Notes: generated by a model from the letters alone, not told the origin. A stretch of DNA of 64,000 nt from Chiridota heheva (GCA_020152595.1 JAIGNY010004316.1:361001-425000); one strand, 5' to 3'. Numbered from the stretch's first letter, positions 48,880-62,465 are shown. Made by a program: numbers and translations.

Positions 48880-49426
48880 GGATTAGTTCAGTGGTTAAGC
48901 ATGTCAATCTCATATGAAAGAGGACTCCAAAAGAAACAAAATGGTGAAGAAAGCATTCAAAAATCTTATTTCATAAAGGAGGTATTTAAGTTTAAAGTTT
49001 GGTATCATTTGTGTAGAAACGGCTGAATTCAGACTAGTTGTGATGTCATAGCCTCAGATTCCTGAAAGTCTTTATGTATTCTATCATATTTTGTGGCTTA
49101 AAAACCATGGGATAAGTCAAAAAAGGAGCAAAACTAAATCTAGGAATAGTATTTATAATATACCACCTGAAGAAAGTTTGAGGGAAAATGATCTAAATAG
49201 TAAAAAAAAATTAAACATTCTTTAGAATACATAAAGATTTTGAGGAATCTGAGGCTGTGACATCATAACTAGTCTTGATTTCAGTCATTTCTACAGAAAT
49301 TATACCAAACATTAAACTTGAATATCTCCTTAACGGAATAAGATTTTGCAATGCTTTTTTCACCATTTTGTTTCTTTTGAAGTCCTCTTTCATATAAGGT
49401 TGACATGCCTGACCACTGAACTAATC
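48880..49426. mobile_element. TTAA-flanked palindromic element family C, complete copy
   Basis: TTAA at 48876-48879 and 49427-49430. Ends GGATTAGTTCAGTGGTTAAG and, reversed, GATTAGTTCAGTGGTCAGGC. The arms stay inverted-repetitive for about 220 bp each (ATGAAAGAGGACT, AAGAAACAAAATGGTGAA, TGATGTCA, GCCTCAGATTCC) around a ~110-bp spacer. Potential for a very long hairpin transcript. Confidence 0.88.
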
Positions 49427-49430
49427 TTAA

Positions 49431-50222
49431 CATGATTACTATGGGTGTTCCACTCCAGGGTTTACAGAGAAATATACACTGGGGAAAAAAAAGGAAGAAT
49501 ATGAAGGTCTGAATCCATGGTTGACTGGAATCAGTATACACATAGTGATATAGACACTGTCTGGTGTTTATATCCATCCCTCTGTTACTCTGTGCTCCAG
49601 TGGGCATGGTTCTGTTTTGTTACTCACATTGGGTGGCAATGAAAAGAAGCAGGACAATTTGATTAACTTTACGCAGCACGATGGGAAAAGGATAGGCTTC
49701 ATTGCTGGAAAGTTTCAGAGGCTTAATCAAAACTGGCAACAAAGTATTCTTTTTGAAGTGGTACACATTGGTCATATGACGAGAAATCGATAGAAAAGGA
49801 TGAAAATATAATTTTTTTTTTTTTTTTTGGAATATCCTTAAATGAAAAAAGTCTATAGGAAGGGCCACTAAAGTGTTCAACAAGAAAGAATGATTTTTTT
49901 TGACTTGTCAATGCAGTACTTAGCTATTGTACATTAAATTAAATGGGGAGCAGGGACAAAAGCGAAATGTGCATACAATAGGCAGGTGCAATTTTGATCA
50001 TTTGGGGGTTTGAGATTTTCCCCACTGCTCCTCAGCTACAGCCCTAGGAAAATTAAGGCTGATTTCAAAGGTGGATTGTGTAGGGTGCTTGGCAAAAGTG
50101 ATATTGGTAACCATATTTCAAAACATCTAGCCACAAATAAGTTTTGCTAGAAATATACTCCTGGCAATTTCTCAGTAAATATTTACTCATTTTTATTTTA
50201 CTTTTTGCGGAAAGGGGTGTGG
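49431..50222. other. Non-coding stretch with poly-T (49810-49828)
   Basis: Nothing else recognised. Confidence 0.35.
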
Positions 50223-50968
50223 CAGTCAAACATCTAGCTTGATTTGAAAAGGGGCAGGGTACTAGACTTGTTGAGGGGCATGGTACTAGACTTGAGGGGC
50301 AGGGTACTAGACTTGGTGAGGGGCAGGGTGCTATACTTGTTGAGGGGCATGGTACTTGACTTGTTGAGGGGCAGGGTACTAGACTTGTTGAGGGGCAAGG
50401 CACTAGACTTGTTGAGGGGCATGGCACTAGACTTGTTGAGAAGCAGGGTACTAGACTTGTTGAGGGGCAGGGTACTAGACTTGTTGAAGGGCAGGGTACT
50501 AGACTTGTTGAGAGGCAGGGTACTAGACTTGTTGAAGGGCAGGGTACTAGACTTGTTGAGAGGCAGGGTACTAGACTTGTTGAGGGGCACATAAATGCAC
50601 GTGAACTTGTGAAGCGCTGCGCTTTTTCGGCGTGGGGTACAAGGGCCCACTAAAGCCTTAGGGCTTGAGCCCCTGGTAAAGCTCTGGGATTATAGCTATA
50701 ATCATACCTCAGAATAAAACTATTCTGAATTATTAAGGACCATTCATGAGCCAAACAGGACAATTTCTTACTGTACTATCATTCTGTGTTCTGTATCCAT
50801 GTAAGGTATTTCACTTATGAGGTTCAAATGATAAGTTTTTAAAGAAGTTGACCTCTAAAACATGTGTCAATAAATGAAAAACAACAACACTATTGTTTAA
50901 AATTAATTTTTCTGATGAGGGGTGGGGTGGGCAGGCAAACCGTCTAAAACAGCAAAGCTATGGCACTG
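50223..50968 (+). mobile_element. MITE family B, copy 4, expanded by an internal minisatellite
   Basis: Starts CAGTCAAACATCTAGCTTGA and ends ACAGCAAAGCTATGGCACTG; reversed, the end reads CAGTGCCATAGCTTTGCTGT. The body shares GCGCTGC, CCAAACAGGACAATTTCTTA and TTCTGTATCCATGTAAGGTA with the other copies. The single GGGGCAGGGT.CTAGACTTG motif of copy 1 is here repeated about 14 times (50251-50589). Confidence 0.85.
50251..50589. repeat. 24-bp minisatellite inside MITE B
   Basis: Units of GGGGCAGGGTACTAGACTTG plus TTGA, some 20 or 22 bp, some with AGAGGCAGG or GAAGGGCAGG. Frames of 116-175 codons on both strands are artefacts of the stop-free 24-bp unit. Confidence 0.95.
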
Positions 50969-51599
50969 ACAGTGGGCAGGGAGGAGAAGTAGTGGTGAGG
51001 TGTGTTAAGGGTGTGTAATGGAGTGGGACTGATACAATACTTTTACAAAAGCTGACTACTACAGTATGTACTGTATGCTACAGTAAGATGTAAGTACTGT
51101 ACAGTAAATATATTTTAGCCTTCTTTTTATAAGAAAAAAATGTATGCAAAACGTTTTATAAAATTCAAAACAATTCTTCAATTTCTTCATCATTTTAGAT
51201 AGAGCCTTATCACAAAACCAAAGCAAAGTTCCTTACTTTTACAGTACACTTACAGTAACACATTCAAAATTTGAAGAAGTATTTTTTACTGTATATCTTG
51301 CCGTGTGGGCTAGAGGGATCCTGTCAACACTTGATTGTTGTGTTTAAAGATGCAGTCTCTGAGGACCAAACCCTACTTTAGATTATAACTGATAGCAAAC
51401 ACAAAACCACTAGTAAAAGTGCAAAGGTACTTTCGTGAGTGGTACCTGAGAATATATCAATAAATAGGAACAAAATTGCGACAATGCATCTTGTCAGCAA
51501 ATCATTCATCAGGTATAAAGTAAGTACTCAACAAAATACATACTTGCAGCAGTTTTGTAAAAACAGAAATGACACTTAAAGGGATATATACTGTATACA
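50969..51599. other. Non-coding stretch rich in TACTGTA words
   Basis: 51060-51110 contains ACAGTATGTACTGTATGC and GTAAGTACTGTACAGTAAAT. No exon. Confidence 0.4.
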
Positions 51600-52265
51600 G
51601 CTTTATTAATTTTCTCTTTTAAACAGTTTTTATACTATCAACATGCACACACTACTGTAGCAAACATCATAACTGTACCAAATATGAAAAATAACATAAC
51701 ATATATGGGTTGTTAAAATATAGGAACTGCAAGATTTTTACATTAAGCCCTGCCTACTAATTAATATGCATGACACTGCCACCAAAAACAATAGGGCACA
51801 TCTACGGACCATGAGCTATCTTTGTACCAAATATGACTTAAATCCAGTTTATCGTTCTTTAGATATTGTGTTTGCAAGTTCTTTTCAGCAAAATCATATT
51901 AAGCCCCGCCCACTATGCATATCAATGTTATTCAATATTTTCATACCATAAACATGTACACACTAGCTAACATCATACATGTACCAAATATGAAACAAAA
52001 CAGATATGCAGTTGTTCAAATATGAGCATTTCAAACTTTTTACATTAAGCCCACCTACTCATTAATATTACATCACCACCAAAAACAATAGGGCACATCT
52101 ACGGACCATGGGCTGTATGTATACCACATATGACATGAATCCACTGTTCCGTTCTTGAGATACCGTGTTTACGAGCTGGCCATCACATACAAACATACAC
52201 ATACACACCCACGCCATCATGACTGCATAGGTTCCTGATGCTATCACATCGGAACCAAAAATACC
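51600..52265 (+). repeat. Interspersed repeat family E, copy 2, partly tandem (301-bp period)
   Basis: TTTTTACATTAAGCCC, CACCAAAAACAATAGGGCAC and ATCTACGGACCATG occur near 51740-51815 and again near 52040-52115. The end (TTCTTGAGATACCGTGTTTA, ATCATGACTGCATAGG) matches 18830-18925. Confidence 0.75.
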
Positions 52266-53989
52266 AAAGATTAGTAACAAAATTACTGTAGATCAAACTG
52301 ACCATTTAAGAACTTTCAAATCTTTTAAAACAGTTGTATATTCGATCTTACATGAGCAAAATGTTTATGCAATAATTAGTGTTGTTAACTGTGTACTAAA
52401 TCTACAAAATTGCTTGATGTGTGAATATATTCATGATTCTGACAAACATGTATTTTTATTCTTTATAATAGGCAAACAGTACCCCCCAATCAAAAGAACT
52501 GTAGTCAATTGTGCAACAGTGACTTCTCTCAAATTAACTTTTTCAGTCGTAACAATTAGTTGGCCTGAAACTGGCTGATGTTAAAAGTTTACTGTACACA
52601 GAGGTGTGTATTAGTTTTGATACGTAATAGAGCCATGTCGTGACAGCACTAATTATTATTTGCAGTAAACCAATAATAAAAGCAAAGGAAAATACCATGT
52701 TTTTGAATATTTTGTGTCTATCATTCACACCTACAACAGTTAGCCTGCGGACTGAAGTGTCGTCCATGTTGAAAGTAAATGATCATCACTTTGAGATGAT
52801 GTAACAAGCGGTTTAGGTCGTAACACCGCCCATGCTCCTCTCACTGCAATTTGTATCCACCAATCAGCATGATGCGCTGAAGAACACTATTCTTTCAAAA
52901 TGAAATTACTTTATAATCGAATCCACGCCAAATTTTGTATCATACTCTGAACGGCATTAAACCAGGAATAACAAATCCTTGTTAACAAACAGGACGTTAT
53001 CTTTTTGCGTCTACAGCGACAACTGACAACATTATTAAACTCTCCACGCGCTTTCCTTTGATGAGCACCCTCACTGACAAGTCAATCAGCAACTTTGCCG
53101 TTGTTTGTCTAGCAAAATTGGATGATTGTGAGGCAATCTTTGTTGCTGACAGAATGATAAACAATGTACTGATAAAGTTTAGCGCTTCTCACAAACTTCA
53201 GCAACCTACCTGAATTTTTTCATGACCCATAGTATGATCTAAACAAATTAAACATTCATAATTTCACTATCAATTCCTTCGATACTTGAATAAGGGATTT
53301 GAGCTTATGCGATGACTAACTTAAGAGCCAGGTTCTCGCCCGAATACGTTATGATTTTTGCAGCGTTTATTATATCCTAAGCTGTTTTTTGATATTTTGC
53401 TGTGTAGCTATGTTTGCCTTAAATAGATCAATATCTTGATGCAATAACAGTTCATATTGTTGTGTAGTTTTAATGAATTCTGCATTCCAAAATTCACTAA
53501 AAATGTTTCAAATACTCGGATTTCACTTGTCGCAATCCGAACAAATTTAGAATATATGATAACATTGGCTCTGGAAATACCACCAAATATCTAGGATTAA
53601 AAACTATATTTTCATAGGCTGGCGTCAAAATACAGTCTGGCACTATGCTAATGAAGCTTGATCTCCCGTTTGGAATATCTTTTGTAGTTGATAGCTCATT
53701 TGCGCAATGAATTGGGTTTAAAAAACCTATTAAAAGCTTAAGAATGGCTAAATAGCTTAAATAGGTTATTTCAACCATAAAATGCAATTGAATCTCTGGC
53801 CCTAAAATCACCAAAGTGTTAATAACTCACTGGTGAAAAAAAAACACCTTTGAAATCAGCATGAGTCTCCAGTCGCATGACCTGAGTCGCATGATTACTG
53901 CTAAGTAATCTTATCCACAATAACTTGTTTGCAAGGCTACAGACTGTATTGCTGTAACTTATGCATAAATCCAGTGCCTTTTTATAGAA
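52266..53989. other. Non-coding stretch with a weak first-exon candidate on the minus strand
   Basis: On the minus strand an ATG at 52767 has good start context (AACATGG) and opens MDDTSVRRLTVVGVNDRHKI, with a CCAAT box (reverse of ATTGG at 52859) about 90 bp upstream in a CpG-richer patch. No good donor follows and the peptide is unknown. 52634-52650 carries the hAT end GTCGTGACAGCACTA. A 105-codon minus frame at 53497-53814 is unassigned. Confidence 0.25.
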
Positions 53990-54480
53990 ATTTTTAGTGG
54001 TTGGGTGTAAGGGGGGGAGGGGGAGGGAGGGGGGTACCAATACATAAAATGGACCCTTTCCATACATTTTTGACTTGTTATACTATACACCCAGTAAATA
54101 TTGCTTTCTTTGAATTTTGCTTTCTTTTCAAAAAATTTGCTTCATTTCTGGACAATTTTCTTCAATTTTCAGAACATTTTCGTGACATTTTCTTTTATTT
54201 TCGGAAAGTTTTCTTTAATTTTTAGGAAATTTTGCTCATTTTTGGAAAATGTTGCTGATTTTCAGGAACCTTTTGGCCAATTTTGAGGTAATTTCCTTCA
54301 GTTCCGGACAATGTTCTTGACTTTTTTTTTTTTTATTTCCAGGAAATTGTGCACATTTTTGGAACATTTTGCGTATTTTTGGATAATTTTGCTCACTTTT
54401 CGTTAATTTGTTGGCCAATTTTGTGGTAAATTTTTCAAATTCCTTCATTTATACTCTAGGAAAATTTTCTTCCATTTTCG
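53990..54480. repeat. G-rich tract followed by iterated AATTTTCAGGAAA-like repeats
   Basis: The G-rich tract at 54008-54034 is followed by about twenty degenerate ~20-bp units such as CTTCAATTTTCAGAACATTT and TTTTTAGGAAATTTTGC. Same design as 33.5, 61.9-62.5 and, weakly, 8.8 kb. Confidence 0.75.
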
Positions 54481-54499
54481 GGAAAATCACCATTTATGT

Positions 54500-54620
54500 C
54501 ATGATTAAGGAGTCAAGTAAATCCCTCTTATATTAAAGAGGACTTCAAAAGAAAGTTTAAAGATCGTTTTAGTTATATTTTGTTATAAAGATTGCTACTT
54601 GGAAGTGTATTTGTGGGATG
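54500..54620 (+). mobile_element. Family C left-arm remnant
   Basis: GATTAAGGAGTCAAGTAAAT and GAGGACTTCAAAAGAAA resemble the start of 48880-49426. Confidence 0.5.
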
Positions 54621-55022
54621 CTTTTAGGCCTAGATGCTTATAATTATCAATTGTCATTCATTAATTATATAATTAATCATTTGCTCAGAATGGCTAATAC
54701 ATTAGCAATAGTTAAAATCATGTCTCGTTGCAAGGATGTAAAATCCATCTTGATTTAATACAAAAGTATTTTGCTGTTGGTAAAAGCAGATTCTGGCCTC
54801 TGCAGCGATGTTGGAACCACGGCGGTAAAGGGGAGGAGGGGGGGGCATTGCCCCTGGCTCAAGAGTAAGTGGGCAGAAGGTGCCCTTTTGAAATTGTGCA
54901 GAAACCGGTCTGGATCCTGGATGTGCCCTTTTAAAACTTATTTGAAGTCATTCTAGGTCATTCTTGAAGCTTAAAAACAAATAGGTATTCACTCATTCAC
55001 AAGTACTACATAATACATAGAG
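54621..55022. other. Non-coding stretch
   Basis: The G/C-rich piece at 54810-54945 (GGGGGGGCATTGCCCCTGGC) looks like a fragment of a hAT-type terminus, without a partner. Confidence 0.35.
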
Positions 55023-55030
55023 GTTGTCAC

Positions 55031-55902
55031 CAGGGTTCTAGCAACGGCGGGCGGTGCTGGGCGGGTTTGCCCAGGAGTAGCAATTCTTGACCAGTACTTG
55101 GCTCTTAAGATTCACTCTTCCGCCCGGCACTCAAAAGTTCAATTTAGTTGATTAATTAAGTGTTTAAACAGATCTCCTTTTAATCTCGCTCTATTTATGT
55201 CATTACGCTGATTTACACACATAACATAGGAATTTAACGCAATTGAACGTACATATTATCATAAAATCACCCATACATAAGCCCTTTGCATAAACATACC
55301 TACATGCACACAGTTCAAGTTAACGTTTTAATCCTTGTGAGTCACTGCTGCCATCTTGCCAAGTCCGTCACTTACATTTACCATACAAACAAACTTTAAC
55401 AAAGTAAACATTACACCCCCAAGGGCCCAAGGCGTGCTTATAGACTGGTCCAAATGCTAGTAACCAATCACATTTGTTATAAACCCCATATAAACACTTA
55501 TTATAACAGACTGATCAATATTCTTCAGTCAACTTAAAATAATTGTAATAATGTATGACTTTCGTCAAACGATTCTGGGACAAAAATAAAAAGCGGTAAC
55601 AAATTTTGGCAAGATGAATAACAATGGGAATTGAGAGAAGAGTTTCTTGCATATATTTGACCTTTTTTTTTTTGGGGGCACTTTGACAGTTGAATATCTA
55701 TTGTATTTTCTAGTTTCCTTGTACATAAAAAATATTTTGTAAATCCTTCTACTATTCCGATAAAAACATATACACTTTTTCGTTGGCAATTTTTTAATAG
55801 AAGTGGACTAAATTTGAACAGTTCTTCTGGGAGGGGGGTCTAGGAGGCCACCCTGGATTGTCACTGGAGCCCAGCACTGAAACTTGTCTAGCTAGAACCC
55901 TG
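55031..55902. mobile_element. hAT-type element (872 bp)
   Basis: Exact 8-bp TSD GTTGTCAC at 55023-55030 and 55903-55910. Both ends read CAGGGTTCTAGC, and GTGCTGGGC recurs in inverted position about 15-25 bp further in. No transposase recognised. Confidence 0.93.
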
Positions 55903-55910
55903 GTTGTCAC

Positions 55911-57226
55911 ATACATTTCGTATTCATTTGGCATAAAGCACAAGACCAACAGCAGTGGTGGGAGAAGGTACAGTATGCCCCTAATATTTTTCAAAGCAGC
56001 AATTTTCATAAAAAGCCTTTTACTTGTTCGCGCGATGGGTAATTGTTAACATGGTCCTGGCTACCCAATTTTTGACCAACCGAAAGAGTGGGAAAGTTTA
56101 AAGTGACAAGTCAAAACTGTCAACTGACAAGTGTCCCTTTTTTAAATGAAAAGTTCCCCCTCATCTACTGTCAAAAAATGCACATGCATTGATTTTCTGC
56201 ACCACTGCTAATCAAACTTGTATTCCTTTTCTAACAACCTAAGCCTACCCAATGCAACTCCCCTCCAACAAAAAAGAGTCTTATACCCAACCCCCCAAAA
56301 CATATATTGAGCTATTCCATCAGTTATGTTCTAGCATCACAACAATATTGAAAGCTCCCTCTAACATTTACCCCCAAAAACATCAAACATGTATTTCTTT
56401 CCTTACAATCCCAGCCTACTCGAATTAACAACCCACCAACAAAGCGGGCTTGTAACCACCCCCAAAATATGTTGAGCTACTTATATCATTGATGTTCTTG
56501 TTGTACAGTATGCATATTTAAAGTACACTTTTAGACTGCATTATTAAGTCCAAAAAAGTTATACAACTAGACCAGTATTGTCCATATAAAAGGGTTTATA
56601 CCCTTTCTGCTTGTGATAAATACTTGCTACCATACAGAATTATCATTTAGACTATGCGGGGAAGACCACCCTACCTATTACCATACACATACTGAAATAG
56701 ACCACTATGATAATTTGACAGCAACTGTCCAAATGTGTCCTTGCATGAATAAGAAAGGAATTAAATGATTATGTTACAGTGAGTACGCCCAACTGGAATT
56801 TTTCCTTTAATTTCAATGGCATTATAGTAATGGTGGTAATACTGTATGCCATGCATGGAAATTTGAGGAATGTATTTGCCATTTGATTAATAGCTCAACA
56901 GAAGCTTTAAAAGTAATTTCTTCCTTGCAGACTTACTGCACTAATGGACAGCTGGAGGTTGGTTAGGGATATATCAAATCCTCTTCATTAGAATTATCTT
57001 CTTCAAAGAGATATGGCATAGGGTTAAAAAACAATGGTTGCACAAAAAAAATAGAGACTTAAGTTACGTTCACATTACAAAAGTAACACAAAAATTTGCA
57101 TATTTGCACCAAAATCTGTAAAATGCCTAATTTTGATGAACTTTTTGCTTTCTATGTTTATGTTTTTATTGGAATTGTAATCAATTCAGCTAATGTTGGC
57201 TCTACCTGTCCATATACCTTGAAGAT
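55911..57226. other. Non-coding stretch with a ~173-bp tandem duplication (56215-56500)
   Basis: CCTAAGCCTACCCAATGCAA ... AACATATATTGAGCTA ... GTTATGTTCT is repeated in diverged form as CCCAGCCTACTCGAATTAAC ... ATATGTTGAGCTAC ... TTGATGTTCT. No exon. Confidence 0.5.
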
Positions 57227-58937
57227 TAAGGAATGCACCGGATATCCGGTCAGGCCGGACAAATATTTTGTCACTATCCGGCCAGACTATCCAGCCAGAT
57301 AGTGACAACAAATTCGGTTTCCGTTGGATTTGCACAAAATCCGGCTGGATTATTCTACAAAACTGTCTTGAAAAGATGTTGGTAATAGTTTAAATTAAAG
57401 TAACATCTTAGTAAAAATTAATAAAAACTATCAAAGTGAAGAAAGATTTAGCTTAACTGTTTTATTTAATATTCTGAAAAGTTTGAGCTACTGTTAGAAT
57501 AAATCAACCAAACCAAGTATGTATGACCACAATGATACAACTATTGTAATGAAATGAAGATTTTTCATAGTATGGGACCTCCAACAAACAGTAAAAAGTG
57601 GAAACATTTCTGGCAGTCTTTATCAGTGTAATACAAACACCTACATGTAGCTTAATCCAGAAAGGGATGGCATGTCACTGACCAAAAAGGGCATTTACAA
57701 GGCATCAAGGGCACTTTGATGGCAAGTGTGAGGCTTAATGAAATGTGAATAAGGGAATAATCAATGCAACAAATAGTATCCCTGCATCTTATTATAATGT
57801 CAGGGAAACTATAATCAGCATGAAAAGAAGGCAAAATAGTTCTAAAAAGTTGTTTTTGTGAACAAAATGTAGGGCTCTTTAATAGTGAGAAGGGGCAAAG
57901 TGTAGGCAATAAGGGGCAGGGCGGAGGCAATAAGGGGCAGGGCGGAGGCAATAAGGGGCAGGTGCAGGACCTCCAAAAAAAGCGAAACTAGGGGCCTGTC
58001 AGATAAATTTGTGTAGTTCATTTAAACCTACACATTCCTTACTTTTATCATTGTTTCATTGTTCTAAACTTTACCCTTTTTGTAGAGTTTTGTCTTTTCT
58101 TCATCATTTTCATCTGTGTGTAATCGCCCCCTTTAATATATTGCTAAACATCTGAACTAATTATACAATGCAACATACAATACATGTAGTCTCTTTTTCA
58201 GATAGATGGAGCAGACAAGCTTTCATCCAATGGGGTCATTTACAGTACAATGGAATATCATCTATTCATCTACAAGAGAAATTCTTTGATCAGCATACTG
58301 TAATAGTTGAAATACTGAAGTACATTCTTCGTGACAAATCTAAATTGCACTATAACTAGTGAATTATTAGCACTAACACGTTGAAATTCACATAATATAC
58401 TGCACAAACACTTTGAAATTCATAATATACTGTATTGTTTTCTGCCATTTCTAGAATGGTATACACAATGGCGTTTTTTATTCTAAGGTAAATATTGCAT
58501 TATGAATATTTTTTCACCAAATGATATATAATTAATCAATTGTAAATAGTTTCTTTACAACCCATATATTTGTTTTCTTTCTCAATATATATGTTTTTTA
58601 AAAAATGTGACTTTTGCACAAACTTCAAAGGACACTATTTATCAAATAAACACAATTAAACAAATTTCTGTTACAGTAATTATTTATGTTTATTAGACAA
58701 GATAGTTATACACCACTCCAAGCCAAGTCCTCCTTGATCTACTTGGTCTCTTACAGGGAATTTACACCTTCTAATAAATTATATACTTCACCTTAGATAT
58801 TCTTCCTTTTCATGATTTTATTTTGTTAATGATGACTTTTTTTATAAGGTAAAAATCCAGTCTGGCCAGATTTCATTTAAGATCTAGCCAAATCCAGTTT
58901 TGGCCAGATCCAAAAATTTGTATCCGGTGCATCCCTA
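57227..58937. mobile_element. hAT-like element (1711 bp), hosting a possible nested MITE
   Basis: Ends TAAGGAATGCACCGGATA and, reversed, TAGGGATGCACCGGATAC. Subterminal CCGG and GGCCAG words face each other. Flanks TTGAAGAT and TTAAAGGT match at 6 of 8. TAGGG.TGCACCG termini are typical of hAT elements. A small frame at 58168-58359 is not a recognisable transposase. Confidence 0.75.
57634..57998 (+). mobile_element. Possible diverged MITE family B inside the hAT-like element
   Basis: Left CACCTACATGTAGCTTAATC resembles the start of copy 4 (CAAACATCTAGCTTGATTTG). Right AGCGAAACTAGGGGCCTG resembles the end of copy 1. A 21-bp GGGGCAGGGCGGAGGCAATAA unit occurs three times near the right end. Confidence 0.4.
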
Positions 58938-60149
58938 TTAAAGGTCTAAGTAATTTACTATTTTGTTTTCAACAAATATGCAGCATTAGATCCATGAAAA
59001 GGTCAGAGTTAGAATTAATTATAAAATTTCCCATGGTTGTAAAAAAAGGTGTTGAAAATCTTTCCATGAAAAATCGTGTCAGAAATCATATCAATGTAGT
59101 GAATACACCTTTATATACTGCCCTCTTTTGCAATTTAATGTACTTTTTATCACACATTTACATCGGGGGGCAATTTTAGAGCAAGTATTTAGCATATATA
59201 CTGTTGTTTACTAAAATAATATAACAAAAATATATACATTATCATCTTTTTCTTTAATGAATTTTCTGTTTCTTACAGTGAGTTAACAATTTTCCCATGG
59301 TTAAACCGCTGGAACAGTAGATTTTTTCCAGCTCCAGGAAAAGGTACACAGCCCAAAATTCTTAGTAAAATCCTAAAATACTGTAGTAGTATCAAATATG
59401 AGAACATCTCTTTAGCCCCGAAATTGTTGTACTTTTTTTTCATGTTAATTTTAATTTGAATATTTATATTTTTTCTTCTACACATTGAGCATTCCTGCTT
59501 TTGGGGCTAATATGTTGGGAGGATTATGCATTAAGGCATGTCAACTCACAAAAAAAGTGTGGATAAAAAGGGGTAAAAGGCATGAGCCTTAAGGTACATA
59601 TGGTTCAGTGACCATACTGTCTTAACCCACCTTCTCCCCAATACACACATGGCAAGATTAGATTTTGTTGATACTGTATGTGAGGAGAATTTTAAAAGGC
59701 ATGTCATCTCACCAAAAAAATTGTGAGTGAAAAAGGGGCAAGGATACATATGGTCTAGTTGTGAAAACTATTGTCTGCTGTGTACAGTATAGTAGGCCCT
59801 ATACATTAAAAATATATATAAAATAATAATAATCTTCAATGTTATTTTCATTTATAAGCATATCAACCAAAATGATAATTCATAATCTCTAGACTGTATT
59901 TGTTTGTGTTTATATAGTGTAACTGTTACAATAACATCAGTGTTCTGTATCAAGTTTGTAACATTTTTCAAACAACAATCATACATGATGCAGTATCATG
60001 CCAAGCTTAATAATAACCACATTCACAATCCAACCAGGCTTTCCATTTAAAGCTATTTCCTTTCACATGGTTAGGCCTAAGTCATGAAAGAAAAAGCAGG
60101 GTAATTTACACAAGCCTCTTGAAAATCTCTTTCAATTGGCAAGAAAGCT
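58938..60149. other. Non-coding stretch
   Basis: A ~155-bp unit (GGCATGTCA.CTCAC.AAAAAA...GTG) appears twice at 59536-59600 and 59697-59760. No exon recognised. Confidence 0.4.
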
Positions 60150-61480
<1,331 letters not shown>

Positions 61481-61899
61481 TATCATTGCTGAAGGGGTGG
61501 CGTCGATAATAAATAAGATTTTAGATATTTTTAATACATAACATAAACAGAGAAAATGCACTTCCATAATCAGCGTCTCAACAAAGACCTGTAGTGATGG
61601 ATGGCAACTTTCTAGGCCGCAGATAAATGAAACATAGGCGGGATTACGAGGAGGGGGAAGGAAATAATTTCCCTCTCAATTTTGTGCATATTTATATTAT
61701 ATAATGATATGTATCGTAGTTTGATTTATGTGACTGAGCCTCTAACACTTTTGGTGGGTAAACATGATTTTGAGGCAAATCCCGCTACCTGCGGAATAGT
61801 TAGTTACTCACGTTGGTTGTCATCTTAGTCTTAAGAGTGGGAAAGAAAACAAAACCATCAAGAAATCCGATTGCATGTACCCCCCCCCCCCTTTCTCCT
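61481..61899. other. Non-coding stretch upstream of the ZSWIM exon
   Basis: AT-rich, with a poly-C run at 61880-61890; nothing recognised. Confidence 0.35.
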
Positions 61900-62465
61900 C
61901 CCCCGCTATCGAAAATTTTAAGTAGAAAGTCCAAAGTTTTGAGGAAATTATGAAGAAGAAAAAATCAAATATTTTAAGGAAAAACTAGAAATTTCGAGGA
62001 AATTTTAAAAAACAAGTTGAATATTTTGAGGAAAAGTCGGATATTTGAGAAAAAGTTGGATAATTTGGAAGAGCCTTCAAAAAAAATTGAAGAAAAAGGC
62101 TGATATTTTGAGGACAAACTTCGGAAATTTTAAGGAAACTTGTGACAAATATTTTGAGGAAAAACTTTGGAAGTTTTCAGGAATATGTCGGATTGATATT
62201 GAGGGCAAATTTTGGTAATTTTGAGAAAATACTTCCGAATCGAAAATTTTGAGGAAAAAGTCAGATAATTTGAGAAAGAACTTTAAATATTTTGAGGAAG
62301 AATTTTGAATATTTTGAGGAAAACCTTCAAAAATTTTGAAGAAAACTTCGGATAGGCCTATTTTGAGGAAAACCTTCGAAAATTTGGTGGAAAATGTAGG
62401 ATATTTTGATGAAAAACTTTCGTTACTTTGAGAAAAAACTTCAGCTACTTTGAGGAAAACCTCGG
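61900..62465. repeat. Iterated ATTTTGAGGAAAAACTT-like degenerate repeats
   Basis: About 25 units of ~20 bp based on ATTTTGAGGAAAA(A)CTT. They follow a C-rich tract, as at 33.5 and 54.0 kb. The minus-strand 140-codon frame here is a repeat artefact. Confidence 0.85.

Noticed and set aside
50065-50650. Frames of 116-175 codons on both strands (CPSTSLVP, NKSSTLPL)
   Set aside because: Products of the 24-bp minisatellite inside MITE B.
58168-58359. hAT transposase remnant in the 57.2-58.9-kb element
   Set aside because: 63 codons without the dimerisation-domain residues of hAT transposases.
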